A stretch of 64,000 bases of DNA from Oscillospiraceae bacterium (GTDB lineage Bacteria > Bacillota > Clostridia > Lachnospirales > Lachnospiraceae), in NCBI GenBank assembly GCA_021771715.1, contig JAETOO010000004.1:1-64000 (forward strand), given 5' to 3'. Below, piece after piece: positions 25,769-35,465 of the stretch (the stretch's first letter is position 1; every line of letters starts with the position of its first letter). The notes below the pieces were generated by a model. That model made no database searches, was not told where the DNA came from, and saw only the letters and a program-made list of their open reading frames with translations. Made by a program: the position numbers and the translations under genes.

Positions 25769-25917
25769 GGATCGGGCGCACCTGCAAAGGGGCAGGCTGT
25801 CCGGGCATTTCCGATACATCCGGAAATACAAGACGGCAACTGTCCTGCATCACAGGGCAAGCCAGGCATTTTGCATAATACCGCAAGGCTCTCAGGCTTT
25901 CTATGCCAGAGAACTAC

Positions 25918-25965
25918 AACCAGACCGAACCTGTCATCTTCCGGCAGCTTCGGTCTGGTTTTTTA
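25918..25965 (+). terminator. Intrinsic terminator after pncB
   Basis: AACCAGACCGAA (25918-25929) pairs with TTCGGTCTGGTT (25949-25960), and a T-run follows (25959-25964). The 463-bp gap 25769-26232 otherwise contains only the spoVT promoter. Confidence 0.85.
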
Positions 25966-26065
25966 TGTTCTTCTGCCTTTTCCTATACGCTTACATCCGA
26001 CTTCTCCGCCAGCTCCTTTCGCATCTCGCTCCCGGTTTTCCTCCTTGTCTCTCTTTCAGAAAAAT

Positions 26066-26094
26066 TTGTCAATTTCCGCTTGAGTGCATATAAT
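26066..26094 (+). promoter_or_regulatory. Sigma-A-type promoter upstream of spoVT
   Basis: TTGTCA (26066-26071), 17-bp spacer, TATAAT (26089-26094). It implies a 5' untranslated region of about 130 nt before spoVT. In Bacillus spoVT is forespore-expressed, so an additional sigma-G promoter may exist that I could not define. Confidence 0.6.
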
Positions 26095-26232
26095 GCCCAG
26101 TTTTTACAGACAATAACAGCACCGAAAAAAAGCACCACAGAGAGCAGGCCACGCTTTTCTGTGCCATATATGCGCAGGCCCGGATGCACATCTGCCGGAG
26201 CTGCATGAAATACGGAAACGGAGGAAACCATC

Positions 26233-26781
26233 ATGAAAGCAACTGGAATTGTACGAAGAATCGACGACCTCGGGCGCGTCGTGATCCCCAAAGAAATCCG
26301 CCGGACACTGCGGATCCGGGAGAGCGATCCGCTCGAGATCTTCACAGACCGGGAGGGCGAGATCATCCTCAAAAAGTACTCCCCGATCGGAGAGCTCGGC
26401 AGCTTCGCGAAGGAGTACGCCGAGGCGCTCGCCGCGGCCTCGGGGCACAGTGTCTGTATCACGGACCGCGACCAGGTCATCGCGGCGGCCGGCGGGATGA
26501 AAAAGGAGACCGTCGGGACCCCCGTCACCGGGCAGCTCGAGGAGATCATGAGCGACCGGGAGCACATCGTGACCGACGCCCAGTCCAAAAGCCATGTCAA
26601 GATCACAAAGGACGATCCGGACGACAACATGCCGCAGGTCATCAGCCCCATTCTCTGCGAGGGCGACGTCATCGGCTCTGTGATCCTGCGAAGCCGCGAT
26701 ACCCGGCGGCAGATGGGCGAGACAGAGAAAATCCTCGCCAAGTGCGCGGCGGGTTTCATGGGACGGCAGATGGAGCAGTAG
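26233..26781 (+). CDS. spoVT: Stage V sporulation protein T, AbrB-family regulator
   Basis: 182-residue forespore transcription regulator. Residues 1-50 form the swapped-hairpin AbrB DNA-binding domain (ATGIVRRIDDLGRVVIPKEI, then RTLRIRESDPLEIF); residues about 55-180 form the GAF-like SpoVT C-terminal domain. Length and domain order match SpoVT, and the close fit of the N-terminus makes the call firm. GGAGGAAACC precedes the ATG. Its presence is the best evidence that the organism makes spores. It is monocistronic. Confidence 0.95.
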   Translation: MKATGIVRRIDDLGRVVIPKEIRRTLRIRESDPLEIFTDREGEIILKKYSPIGELGSFAKEYAEALAAASGHSVCITDRDQVIAAAGGMKKETVGTPVTGQLEEIMSDREHIVTDAQSKSHVKITKDDPDDNMPQVISPILCEGDVIGSVILRSRDTRRQMGETEKILAKCAAGFMGRQMEQ

Positions 26782-26961
26782 CGCTGCCCTCTGCTGATAT
26801 CGGCAGAGCGGAAAAACTTATGATTCGCACTCCGGAACCATTTCGACCGCATCAGCACAACATCCCTGACGCACGAGCACCCCGAGCGTGAGCACAGCAT
26901 ACGCACCAAACGATTCTGTCATTTGGTTCCTGCGAAACCGCATGTTCAGCGCAGACCGAAG

Positions 26962-27017
26962 CGGAGCGGAAATCAAATACCCGGCTGCATGCAACGGGGT
27001 ATTGGGTTTCCGCTCCG
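26962..27017. terminator. Long hairpin between convergent spoVT and TRIC-like gene
   Basis: CGGAGCGGAAA (26962-26972) pairs with TTTCCGCTCCG (27007-27017), extended by AATACCC/GGGTATT inside. No U-run follows, so it may block read-through in both directions or be a repeat. A second small stem CTCTGC/GCAGAG follows the spoVT stop codon. The 252-bp gap has no gene. Confidence 0.45.
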
Positions 27018-27033
27018 TAGCCGTCCCGCTCTC

Positions 27034-27678
27034 TCAGCCGACTCTCGGCAGATTCCAGCGGTAGTGCGCCGCGAGGAAGCGGATCACAATCACGACCACC
27101 GCTCCCATCATCATCGCCCCGATGCGCGTCACCTGCGGGCGCAGAGCTACATACACCAGCGCCCCGGCCAGGGAGGCCACCGCATAGACGTGCTTCACAA
27201 AAATGTACGGCATCTCCTGCGACATCATGTCCCGCAGCATTCCCCCTCCGACACCGGTGAGCACGCCGACAAACACCGTCAAAAACCGGTTCTGAAAGTA
27301 TCCGGCGGACACAGCCGCGTCACAGCCGACCACCGTGAAGACGCCCAGTCCGATCGTATCACACCATAGCATCACCCGGTCATACCAGACGGCGATATTC
27401 CCCGAAAACAGCTGCTCCCTCACGTACAGGAGCAGAAACAGCACGGTCGAGGTCGCGATCGCCGTGACCGCGTAGACCGAATTCTGGAACATGGCAGGCG
27501 GATTCCGCCCGAGAATCACATCCCGGATCATGCCCCCTCCGACCGCCGTCGTCACGCCGAGCACATTCACCCCGAAAATATCCATCTTTTTCCGTATCCC
27601 CAGCATCGCCCCGGAGGACGCGAACGCCACCGTCCCCAGCAGCTCCATAATAAAAATCATCAGATCCGAGTATCCCAT
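27034..27678 (-). CDS. TRIC-like (UPF0126/YadS family) membrane protein
   Basis: 214-residue protein with about seven TMs built from two repeats, each with a glycine-rich kink: TTAVGGGMIRD and LTGVGGGMLRD. This is the hallmark of the bacterial TRIC-type family (formerly UPF0126), trimeric monovalent-cation channels in structural work. The frame is open to 27735, but the ATG at 27678 (MGYSDLM) with GGGGGATCG upstream is preferred. It lies downstream of tRNA-Thr but after a terminator, so it is probably its own unit. Confidence 0.85.
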   Translation of the reverse strand: MGYSDLMIFIMELLGTVAFASSGAMLGIRKKMDIFGVNVLGVTTAVGGGMIRDVILGRNPPAMFQNSVYAVTAIATSTVLFLLLYVREQLFSGNIAVWYDRVMLWCDTIGLGVFTVVGCDAAVSAGYFQNRFLTVFVGVLTGVGGGMLRDMMSQEMPYIFVKHVYAVASLAGALVYVALRPQVTRIGAMMMGAVVVIVIRFLAAHYRWNLPRVG

Positions 27679-27717
27679 GACACGATCCCCCGTCCTATTT
27701 CTTTCTGTTTGGCGCGC

Positions 27718-27766
27718 ATTAAAACAAAATCCCACAAACCTGTCTAAAACGAAGGTTTGTGGGATT
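27718..27766 (-). terminator. Intrinsic terminator after tRNA-Thr
   Basis: AATCCCACAAACC (27728-27740) pairs with GGTTTGTGGGATT (27754-27766), a 13-bp stem, followed on the minus strand by TTTTGTTTT. Confidence 0.88.
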
Positions 27767-27772
27767 CTAGCG

Positions 27773-27845
27773 AGCTGATGACGGGAATCGGACCCGTGAC
27801 CTCCTCACTACCAATGAGGTGCGCTACCGACTGTGCCACATCAGC
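27773..27845 (-). tRNA. tRNA-Thr (anticodon GGU)
   Basis: 73-nt cloverleaf on the minus strand: acceptor GCTGATG/CATCAGC, anticodon stem CCTCA/TGAGG with loop TTGGTAG (anticodon GGT), T-arm ACGGG-TCCGATT-CCCGT, discriminator T. CCA is not encoded. A strong terminator follows. Confidence 0.95.
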
Positions 27846-27945
27846 AGAATAAGTTCGCTACGGTTATGTATATTACCATAGATTCTTCCGCTTGTCAAAT
27901 AGAATTTTCAAATTTGCAGATAAAATTTATGGCGTCTGCCGTGTT

Positions 27946-29361
27946 TCACAGCAAATGCCGGAATGGCCGGATCAGCACCTGCAGCACGCCGTAAAAGACC
28001 TGCTTGCCCGCTGTCAGTTCTCTCTCTTCGTAGCGCTCTCCCACGGTCTCGGTTCCGTCGGAGCGTACCTCCACGCTCTTCTCCCGGTACTCCTCCAAGG
28101 TCTGCCGGATGTGCGTGTTCAGCGGTTTGCTGTCCACGACGAGCATCAGCTCCGTGTCCAGGTACGTGCTGCGCATGTCAAAATTGTACGAGCCCGCCGC
28201 TGTGAGCCGGTCGTCGAGCAGGACGGCCTTCGTATGTACGGCATACTCGTTCATGAGCTCATAGACGTCCGCCCCCGTATCCAATAGCTTCCCCTTGTTG
28301 TTCAGATAGTCCGTGCAGCCCCACGGGTTGGAGCCGCGCGTCACCGCGTTCAGGAAGATCTGCACCTTGGCATGCTCCCCCATGTCCCGCAGCGCATCGT
28401 ACATCGCCTGATCGCAGATCACATACGGGGTCTGGATGAGAATCTCCCTCCGTTTCTGCGCCAGCCATTTGAGCGCATAGAGGACCCGCGGCTCTTTATT
28501 TCCCGCGTGCGTGCCGTTGGTAAGCAGCGTGATCCGGTTCGTCTCATACCCTGCCTGCTCCCACCCGTCATACGCCTCAAAGGCACCGTACTGCCCGAGC
28601 AGTTCCCGGTAGATACTGCGGAAGCGCTCATGCGCGGCGCTGATCTCCTCCTGTCCGATCCGCTCGTCCGCCGCCTCGACACAGGGCTCGTCCCACACCT
28701 GCAAAAAGTATTCTTCCAGCTGCCGGAAGGACTCTCCCTTGCCGGGCGCCGTGTGGTACACCAGCAGATCCCGGTCTATGTTTGCCCCCTCCTGCGGCGT
28801 CCCCAGAAACGTATCGCTCGTGTTTCTGCCTCCGAGCAGATACATGCTGTCATCCGCCAGGATGTATTTGTCGTGCATCCGGTAGTTCACCCGGTAAATG
28901 TTCTTCAGTGCGACAGGGTTGTAGAATCTGGTCTCCACATTCTCATGCGCGCACAGCGACCGGAAGGCCGCGTCATTCCGCAAAAAGAGCACCTGGTACA
29001 GCCCGTCGACTAAAATCTGCACCCGGACTCCCCGCTCTGCCGCCGCAAAGAGTGATGCCATGACCGCCGTGCCGCTCTCATCCGGCCGCAGGTCAAACGA
29101 CGCCAGCATCAGGCGCTCCCTGGCGCTCCCGATCATGCGCAGCCGCCACAGAAGCGCCTCGTCATTGTCGTCTATGCAGATCACCCGCTCCGCCCCGACA
29201 GAATCTGACTCAAATTCTAACTGTGAAATTGCTTCTCTCCCGTCCGCTCCCAGCTCGGCATGCAGCGCAGGCCGCACAACATTCACAAGCAGCACGGACA
29301 GCACAAACAACAGCGCCAGGCGAAGCATTCTTTTTATCAGGTTGCGGATTGTTCTTCTCAT
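27946..29361 (-). CDS. Phospholipase D-like protein (cardiolipin synthase type)
   Basis: 471-residue protein with an N-terminal membrane anchor (about 10-32, LALLFVLSVLLVNVV) and two PLD half-domains. Both HKD motifs are intact: H-D-K-YILAD (in RMHDKYILADD) and H-T-K-AVLLDD near the C-terminus, each followed by a Gly/Ser-Asn motif (GGRNTSD, GSYNFD). Such proteins usually make cardiolipin or hydrolyse phospholipids; the single anchor and long extracytoplasmic domain fit the former or a lipid-scavenging role. A GTG at 29388 is possible, but the ATG at 29361 is preferred. It lies 115 bp after the system-2 oppC on the same strand and may be co-transcribed. Confidence 0.82.
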   Translation of the reverse strand: MRRTIRNLIKRMLRLALLFVLSVLLVNVVRPALHAELGADGREAISQLEFESDSVGAERVICIDDNDEALLWRLRMIGSARERLMLASFDLRPDESGTAVMASLFAAAERGVRVQILVDGLYQVLFLRNDAAFRSLCAHENVETRFYNPVALKNIYRVNYRMHDKYILADDSMYLLGGRNTSDTFLGTPQEGANIDRDLLVYHTAPGKGESFRQLEEYFLQVWDEPCVEAADERIGQEEISAAHERFRSIYRELLGQYGAFEAYDGWEQAGYETNRITLLTNGTHAGNKEPRVLYALKWLAQKRREILIQTPYVICDQAMYDALRDMGEHAKVQIFLNAVTRGSNPWGCTDYLNNKGKLLDTGADVYELMNEYAVHTKAVLLDDRLTAAGSYNFDMRSTYLDTELMLVVDSKPLNTHIRQTLEEYREKSVEVRSDGTETVGERYEERELTAGKQVFYGVLQVLIRPFRHLL

Positions 29362-29476
29362 GATATCGTTTTTCTCCGTATCCCTCACCGGGAGCGCCTG
29401 CAGTCTTTTATATGTTTCTGAACGACCGCGCTGTTTCCATCTGTCCTCTCACAAAGTGCTTTCATAAAAAGGCCTT

Positions 29477-30361
29477 TTATCTGCTGTTCGGGTCCAGCGC
29501 GTCGCGCAGAGCGTCCCCCACAAAATTGATCGCCATCACCAGCACGACGATCAGCAGTCCCGGCGGCAGCCAGAGCCACGGCTGCTTTGTCAGCACCGTG
29601 AGCGACTGCGCGCCGTTTAGCATGTTGCCGAGGCTGGAGGTCGGCGGCTGCACGCCAAGCCCGAGAAAGCTCAGCGCCGCCTCGTCCAGCATGGAGAGCG
29701 CAAGCACCGACGTCGCGTAGACCAGGATCGGAGCGACCGTGTTCGGCAGGATCTCCGAGAACAGGATATGGCGCACCGGCATCCCAGCGATCAGATTTCC
29801 CTTTACAAAGTTCGTCTCCCGCAGGCTCAGCACATTGCCGCGGACGAGGCGCGCGATGCCCGGCCAGTCCACAAAGCCGAGAATCAGAATGATGTTCCAC
29901 AGGCCCGGCCGGAAAATGGACGCCGCCACGAGCACCAGCAGAATGTAGGGAAACGACATGACCATGTCGGTAAACCGCATGATCACCATATCCGCAATCC
30001 CTCCGAAATAGCCCGCCACCAGTCCCAGCACGACCCCGATTGCCGTCGAGATCAGCGTCGCGAGCACGCCGACCAGAAGGGAGATCCGCATCGCGTAGAG
30101 CAGACGGCTCAGCACATCCCGGCCAATCTGGTCCGTGCCGAGCCAGAACTCCCGGCAGGGCGCCCCGCCGAACGTCCCCACGATCGCATCCGGGTCATAC
30201 GGCGCGATCACCGGCGCGAGCAGCGCAGCGCCCACAAGCACCGCGAGCACAACCAGGCTGACCATCGCGAGCCTGTGCCTGCGAAAGCGCCTGGACACGG
30301 TCTCCAGATAGCTCTCGCTCACGCGCAGGGCGGCACTTCCCGCTTTCTTTTTTTCTCTCAT
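29477..30361 (-). CDS. Oligopeptide/dipeptide ABC transporter permease OppC/DppC type (system 2)
   Basis: 294-residue permease, last transport gene of the second peptide system. It has the usual cytoplasmic N-terminal arm, TM1 (about 33-55), the LGTDQIGRDVLSRLLYA motif and five more TMs; the EAA-type loop is LIAGMPVRHILFSEILPN. AGGAGGAG precedes the ATG, 10 bp after oppB. It ends with DALDPNSR, the conserved end of DppC proteins. Confidence 0.9.
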   Translation of the reverse strand: MREKKKAGSAALRVSESYLETVSRRFRRHRLAMVSLVVLAVLVGAALLAPVIAPYDPDAIVGTFGGAPCREFWLGTDQIGRDVLSRLLYAMRISLLVGVLATLISTAIGVVLGLVAGYFGGIADMVIMRFTDMVMSFPYILLVLVAASIFRPGLWNIILILGFVDWPGIARLVRGNVLSLRETNFVKGNLIAGMPVRHILFSEILPNTVAPILVYATSVLALSMLDEAALSFLGLGVQPPTSSLGNMLNGAQSLTVLTKQPWLWLPPGLLIVVLVMAINFVGDALRDALDPNSR

Positions 30362-30371
30362 GTTCTCCTCC

Positions 30372-31319
30372 TCAGTTCAGCTGTATCGTCGGATCGACCA
30401 GCGCATACAGGATATCCGTGACGAGATTCGCCACGAGCACGACGACGGCAGAGAGCAGGCACACGCCCATGATCACCGGATAGTCCCGGCTCGTGATCGC
30501 GCTCATCGTCATCAGGCCGAGCCCCGGCCAGGAAAAGACCTGCTCGATGATCACCGCGCCGCCGAACAGCACCGGGATCTCCATACCGATCACCGTCACG
30601 ATCGGCACGAGCGCATTGCGCAGCGCGTGCTTGTTGATCACCCGAAACCGCCCGATCCCCTTTGCGCGGGCTGTCCGCAGATAGTCCTGCTGTAAAATCT
30701 CCAGCACGGCGCTGCGGATATAGCGGATGTTGCTTCCCGCCATCGAGAACGCCAGCACGAGCACCGGCATCACCATATGCTGCGCCACATCGGCCACCCC
30801 GCTCTTCGCGCCGAGCGTCGTCATCCCTCCGGACGGCAGCCAGCCCAGCTTCACCGTAAACACGTAAATCAGGAGCAGGGAGAGGAAGAAGCTCGGGACA
30901 CTGCTGCCCAGAAAGGACAGCGTCACGACCGCATAGTCCCGCTTTTTGTACTGGTGGATCGCGCTGTAGATCCCGGCCGGAACCGCCATCAGGAGGCTCA
31001 CGACCAGCGACACGCCCATCAGCAGCAGCGTCGGCCCGAGATGGCTCGCGATCATCTCGCTGACCGGCTGGTACGACTTGATCGAGTAGCCCATATTTCC
31101 GTGCAGCAGCTGTCCCAGCCACACGAAATACTGGACGTAGAACGGCTGGTCCAGCCCCAGCGCAATCTTCTTTGCCTCGATCGCCGCCTCCGACACGCGC
31201 GGCCCCTGCAGCATCTCCAGAGGGCTCCCGGCCATGCACATGATCGCATAGTCGATGATCGTGATCCCGATCAGGACGGGAATCGCAATCAGGATTCGTT
31301 TGACAATATATTTATACAT
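30372..31319 (-). CDS. Oligopeptide/dipeptide ABC transporter permease OppB/DppB type (system 2)
   Basis: 315-residue, six-TM permease. The N-terminus [19 protein letters not shown] and the ALGLDQPFYVQYFVWLGQ loop are standard for the family; the EAA loop AKGIGRFRVINKHALRNALVP couples to the ATPases. GGAGGAGGG precedes the ATG, which overlaps the oppF stop by 8 bp. The gene order A-D-F-B-C is different from system 1 (A-B-C-D-F), so the operons are not recent duplicates. Confidence 0.9.
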   Translation of the reverse strand: MYKYIVKRILIAIPVLIGITIIDYAIMCMAGSPLEMLQGPRVSEAAIEAKKIALGLDQPFYVQYFVWLGQLLHGNMGYSIKSYQPVSEMIASHLGPTLLLMGVSLVVSLLMAVPAGIYSAIHQYKKRDYAVVTLSFLGSSVPSFFLSLLLIYVFTVKLGWLPSGGMTTLGAKSGVADVAQHMVMPVLVLAFSMAGSNIRYIRSAVLEILQQDYLRTARAKGIGRFRVINKHALRNALVPIVTVIGMEIPVLFGGAVIIEQVFSWPGLGLMTMSAITSRDYPVIMGVCLLSAVVVLVANLVTDILYALVDPTIQLN

Positions 31320-32442
31320 GCGATCCCTCCTCCTTTCTCCCGGCCGTACCCCTGGTCATGTCCTTCGCCACAGCATTGCGGCCTCCCGCAGTATCTCCGC
31401 CGGCATCACAGGCTACATTCTTCACCGCCGCCGGACTCTCGCCGTCCCGCAGCACAACGGGGCAGGCCACAAAATGCTCTGCCGGGCCGCGGCCCATCAC
31501 CTCCAGAAGCGCCGGCTCTTCCTTCGCGCACTGCGGCCGGGCGTACGGGCAGCGCGGGTGGAAGCGGCAGCCGGAAGGAGGATTTGCGCCATTCCCGATC
31601 TCGCCCTGCAGGAAGCTGTGCTCCCGGCTCTTTTCCGCCGGGTCCGGCACCGGCACGGCAGCAAGGAGCGCCTGCGTGTACGGGTGCACGGGATGCCGGA
31701 AAATCTCTCTCGCCTCACCGATCTCCACGATCTTTCCGAGGTACATGACCGCGATCCGGTCACTCACATAGTTGACCGCGCCGAGCCCGTGTCCGACAAA
31801 CAGCAGTGTCAGCCCCAGCTCCTTCTGCAGCCCTTTCAGCAGGTTCAGGATCTGTGCCTGGATCGACACGTCCAGCGCACTGACCGGCTCGTCGCAGACG
31901 ATAAAGCGCGGGTTCAGAGACAATGCCTTCGCGATCCCGATCCGCTGCCGCTGTCCGCCGGAAAATTCGTGCGGATAGCGTCCCAGCACCTGCTTCGGCA
32001 AACCTACCATATCCAGGATCCTTCCGATGTCCCGCTCCACGCTCTCCTTCGTCGAGATGTGATGGTAGAGCATCGGCTGCGAGAGAATCTCATAGATGTG
32101 CTTCCGCGGATTCAGGGAGGAATACGGGTCCTGGAACACCATCTGCAGCTGCGTGCGGATCTTCCTCATTTCCTTTTGATCCAGCGAGGACAGATCCCGC
32201 CCGTCATAGTAGATTTTCCCACTTGTCGGCTTCTCCAGCCCGACCAGCTGACGCCCGGTCGTCGATTTCCCGCAGCCGGACTCGCCGACCAGACCAAGCG
32301 TCTCTCCCTCCCGGATGGAAAAACTGATGTCATCCACCGCATGGATGTTGCCCGTCGTGTGCGTGATGATCCCGCCCTTGATCGGATAATATTTTTTCAG
32401 GTGCTCCACCCGCACCAAAGGAGGTCTGCGCTCCCCTTCCAT
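31312..32442 (-). CDS. Oligopeptide/dipeptide ABC transporter ATPase OppF/DppF type (system 2)
   Basis: 376-residue ATPase with Walker [11 protein letters not shown]-loop [10 protein letters not shown], signature FSGGQRQRI, Walker [12 protein letters not shown] and the C-terminal oligopeptide region with [15 protein letters not shown]. The H-loop is FVGHGLGAV instead of the family-typical FISHDLSVV: the His is kept but its neighbours differ. The C-terminus is extended by about 50 low-complexity residues beyond the usual end. The ATG at 32442 with GGAGGAGG is preferred over 32460. Confidence 0.9.
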   Translation of the reverse strand: MEGERRPPLVRVEHLKKYYPIKGGIITHTTGNIHAVDDISFSIREGETLGLVGESGCGKSTTGRQLVGLEKPTSGKIYYDGRDLSSLDQKEMRKIRTQLQMVFQDPYSSLNPRKHIYEILSQPMLYHHISTKESVERDIGRILDMVGLPKQVLGRYPHEFSGGQRQRIGIAKALSLNPRFIVCDEPVSALDVSIQAQILNLLKGLQKELGLTLLFVGHGLGAVNYVSDRIAVMYLGKIVEIGEAREIFRHPVHPYTQALLAAVPVPDPAEKSREHSFLQGEIGNGANPPSGCRFHPRCPYARPQCAKEEPALLEVMGRGPAEHFVACPVVLRDGESPAAVKNVACDAGGDTAGGRNAVAKDMTRGTAGRKEEGSHV

Positions 32443-32587
32443 ACTCGTTCCTCCTCCCATCTCCTATCTTTCCTGCATATTCTTCCCGGCACATACCTGC
32501 AAAGGACCATGCTGCTCTCACTGATACTACCTCGCTGTTATACACCGTCTTCGCTGACCGCAGTTTTTCACGCCGTATCATTGTCCC

Positions 32588-33586
32588 TCACGCCGTGCCG
32601 CCGCTCTGATTCTCCGCGGCGCGCTCTGCCATCACCACGCACTTTGCCGTGTGGTCCGGCCCGAACGCGTAGTCCGCCTGCGGCTGTCTGCATGTTTCGC
32701 ACGCGTGCGGGCACCGGTCGGCAAACCTGCAGCCTTGAATATCGTCGTAGCGCTCCGGCACCATTCCCGGAATCGCAGTGAGCACGCGGTCCGCGTCGTC
32801 CCGGATCGTCGGCACGGTGTCAAGCAGCGCCCTCGTGTACGGGTGCGCCGGGTGCGCGAACAGCTCCGCGGCCGGAGCGCTCTCGATGATCTGCCCCGCG
32901 TACATCACGAGCACGCGGTCCGCCATGTTCGCCACCACGCCGATGTCGTGTGTGATCAGAATCATCGCCATCTGCGTCTCCCGCTGCAGCTCCTTCAGCA
33001 GATGCATGATCTGCGCCTGGATCGTCACATCCAGCGCCGTCGTCGGCTCATCCGCGATCAGCAGCCTCGGATTGCACGAGAGCGCCATCGCAATCATGAC
33101 GCGCTGCCGCATGCCGCCGGAGAGCGTGTGCGGATATTTTTTCATGATCCCCGCAGGGTCCGGCATCCCGACCCGCGCGAGCAGAGACTGTGCACGCTCC
33201 CTCGCCTGCTCCTTCGACAGCTTCATGTGGATCCGCGTGCTCTCCGTCAGCTGGCTGCCGATCGTGAACACCGGGTTCAGGGAGGTCAGCGGATCCTGGA
33301 AGATCATCGTCAGCTGATCGCCCCTGATCTGGTCGAGCTCCCTCTCCGACATGGAAAGAAGTTCCCTACTGTCAAAGAGGACAGAGCCGTCGATGACGGC
33401 TCCGCCCCTTCCTAAAAGTCCCATAATCGATAGCGAGGTTACACTCTTTCCGCACCCGGATTCCCCGACAATGCAGACCACCTCGCCCGCGTCGACAGAA
33501 AAGCTCACATGATCCACACTGATCTGCCTGCCATAGTCCCCGGTAAACGCGGTCGTCAGACCGCGCACCTCAAGTAAATGTGACAT
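32588..33586 (-). CDS. Oligopeptide/dipeptide ABC transporter ATPase OppD/DppD type (system 2)
   Basis: 332-residue ATPase: Walker [11 protein letters not shown]-loop FQDPLTSLNPV, signature LSGGMRQRV, Walker B LIADEPTTALD, H-loop ITHDIG, and the C-terminal oligopeptide domain with CRFADRCPHACETC. The frame is open to 33664, but the ATG at 33586 (MSHLLEVRGL) has AGAGAGG upstream and lies 19 bp after the binding-protein gene, so it is the start. It heterodimerises with the F-type ATPase encoded downstream. Confidence 0.92.
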   Translation of the reverse strand: MSHLLEVRGLTTAFTGDYGRQISVDHVSFSVDAGEVVCIVGESGCGKSVTSLSIMGLLGRGGAVIDGSVLFDSRELLSMSERELDQIRGDQLTMIFQDPLTSLNPVFTIGSQLTESTRIHMKLSKEQARERAQSLLARVGMPDPAGIMKKYPHTLSGGMRQRVMIAMALSCNPRLLIADEPTTALDVTIQAQIMHLLKELQRETQMAMILITHDIGVVANMADRVLVMYAGQIIESAPAAELFAHPAHPYTRALLDTVPTIRDDADRVLTAIPGMVPERYDDIQGCRFADRCPHACETCRQPQADYAFGPDHTAKCVVMAERAAENQSGGTA

Positions 33587-33605
33587 TTTTGTCCCTCTCT
33601 GTGAA

Positions 33606-35207
33606 TTACTGCACATCCCAGTTCTGCACATCGTTGAAAAAGCCGTAGGCGCTCGGCGACGCACCCGTCAGGCGGTTGCTCACCGCGCCCTGCGGGCTGA
33701 TGATATAGACGGAGAACATCGGGACATCCTCCTGCACCTTCCGGTCCACGATCGAATACAGCCCCTTGATTTCCTCGATGTCGCTCGTCTGCTGCGTGCC
33801 CATCAGCCCTTCCTTGATGCTCTCATCCGTGTACCCGGTCCAGCTTCCCTCGCCATTCAGCAGCCAGTCGATATCCGGATACGGATCGACCGGGGCATAC
33901 GTGTACTGCACCGCCATGATATCGTAGTCCGTCGTGCCCGCGATCGTCATCAGCGTGGCGAGGTCCACCGTCGTCACCTCAACGTTGATGCCGACTGCCG
34001 CCCACTGTGCCACGAGCACCTGCGCGCCGTTTACAAATGTGCTGTCCCCGGAATTCACATAGAAGCGCAGCTTCTGCGAGCCGTCCCAGCCAGCATCGGC
34101 GAGCAGCTCCTTCGCCCTCTCCGGGTCGTACGTCACCGGCTCCAGCGTCTCGTCAAAGAACGGGCTGGCCGAAGAGAGGAATCCGTCTACGACCTCGCCG
34201 TGTCCCTTCAGCAGCTGCTCTACCAGCTGATTCCGGTCGATCGCGCACAGCAGCGCCTGGCGCACTCTCGCATCCGGCACGTTCGCCGTCTGGATAAAGG
34301 CAGACTGATTCGTGATCGGCAGCCCATAGACGGCCTCGGCATTCTCCAGCGCTTCAATGCTCTCATAGTCCTCCTGCGGGATCGCGGTCATCGTGTGGTG
34401 CGTGATGTCAATCTCGCCGGACTGCAGGCCGGAATAGATCTGACTGCCCTCCACAATCTTGATATTCAACGCACCGATCTTCGGCGCACCCTTCCAGTAA
34501 CTCTCATTCGCCGTATATGAGACGTAGTGATCCGTATCGTACTCCGTCATCCGGTACGGCCCGCTGACCACATCGGGATGGCCGAACCAGTCCAGCGTCA
34601 GCAGCTCCTCATCGCTGTACTCCCCGAGCACATGCTTCGGCAGCGTGTGAATATACCTCGCATACGTGTTTTCAAACGTCGTCAGCGCCATCTGATACTT
34701 TGCCGTAAACTGAATCGTCTTTTCGTCGATGACCTGGATCCCGTCGATGCTCTGGGCTCCCGCCTCGACGAAACCGTCGTCCCCGACTCCCTCAAACGCG
34801 TACAGCATCAGCGTCGCATTGTTGATGACCGGGCTCGCCAGGCGGAGCAAAGTAAACTCCACATCCTGCGCCGTCACTGGTGTGCCGTCCGACCAGGTCG
34901 CTTCCTCATTAATATGCACCGTAAAATGTAGATTATCCTCCGTAGTCACGGAATCTGCGAGCATTCCCACAAAATTCAGCTCCGGGTCCAGCTCTACCAG
35001 CGGCAGAAACTGCAGTCCGGCTGCATATTTATTGATCTCGGTCTGATCCATCGTCAGCGGATTCACACTGCCAAGGGAATCCGTCACTCCTACATTCACA
35101 ATCTTATCCGCCGCACTTCCCTCGGCTGATACACCCATCCCGGCCGCGGACACTACCATCGCCGCGGCAAGCGCTGCTCCAAGCGCCCTTCGCATGATTC
35201 TCTTCAT
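33606..35207 (-). CDS. Peptide/nickel-type ABC substrate-binding protein (SBP_bac_5, system 2)
   Basis: 533-residue binding protein, first gene of the second system. The signal peptide MKRIMRRALGAALAAAMVV...GVSAEG has no Cys at all, so it cannot be a classical lipoprotein. The SBP_bac_5 pattern is seen in SLGSVNPLTMDQ, VHINEEATWSDGTPVTAQDVEF, SGPYRMTEYDTDHYV, VRQALLCAIDRNQLVEQLL and the C-terminal DVPMFSVYI. The ATG at 35207 with AGAAGGAGG is chosen over 35288. Specificity is unknown. Confidence 0.9.
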   Translation of the reverse strand: MKRIMRRALGAALAAAMVVSAAGMGVSAEGSAADKIVNVGVTDSLGSVNPLTMDQTEINKYAAGLQFLPLVELDPELNFVGMLADSVTTEDNLHFTVHINEEATWSDGTPVTAQDVEFTLLRLASPVINNATLMLYAFEGVGDDGFVEAGAQSIDGIQVIDEKTIQFTAKYQMALTTFENTYARYIHTLPKHVLGEYSDEELLTLDWFGHPDVVSGPYRMTEYDTDHYVSYTANESYWKGAPKIGALNIKIVEGSQIYSGLQSGEIDITHHTMTAIPQEDYESIEALENAEAVYGLPITNQSAFIQTANVPDARVRQALLCAIDRNQLVEQLLKGHGEVVDGFLSSASPFFDETLEPVTYDPERAKELLADAGWDGSQKLRFYVNSGDSTFVNGAQVLVAQWAAVGINVEVTTVDLATLMTIAGTTDYDIMAVQYTYAPVDPYPDIDWLLNGEGSWTGYTDESIKEGLMGTQQTSDIEEIKGLYSIVDRKVQEDVPMFSVYIISPQGAVSNRLTGASPSAYGFFNDVQNWDVQ

Positions 35208-35349
35208 ACGCCTTCCTCCTTCTGACAGACAGGTCTGCCCCGCTCTTCTCTCGAAGCCAAGTTTTGACTTACCTGCACAGTATAGCACATTTCTCCCTGC
35301 AAATATATTTTGAATATTTTATAAAATATATCTGTTTTTCTCCAAAAAC

Positions 35350-35378
35350 TTGACAAATCGTGCAATATGCGATATAGT
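35350..35378 (+). promoter_or_regulatory. Promoter of the first C39-like peptidase gene
   Basis: TTGACA (35350-35355), 17-bp spacer, TATAGT (35373-35378). It lies in the divergent gap between the system-2 binding-protein gene and the peptidase. Confidence 0.75.
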
Positions 35379-35465
35379 ACAGTCGTTTTTTATGCATATT
35401 TACCAGCCAACAAACCATCCCGCTGTGCGCGGGCAGAAACGGATGACATGGAAGGAAGCTGCGCC

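Noticed and set aside
25983-26909. 308-residue open frame opposite spoVT
   Set aside because: Antisense to a clear SpoVT gene and crossing its promoter; no domain and Ser/Arg-rich composition.
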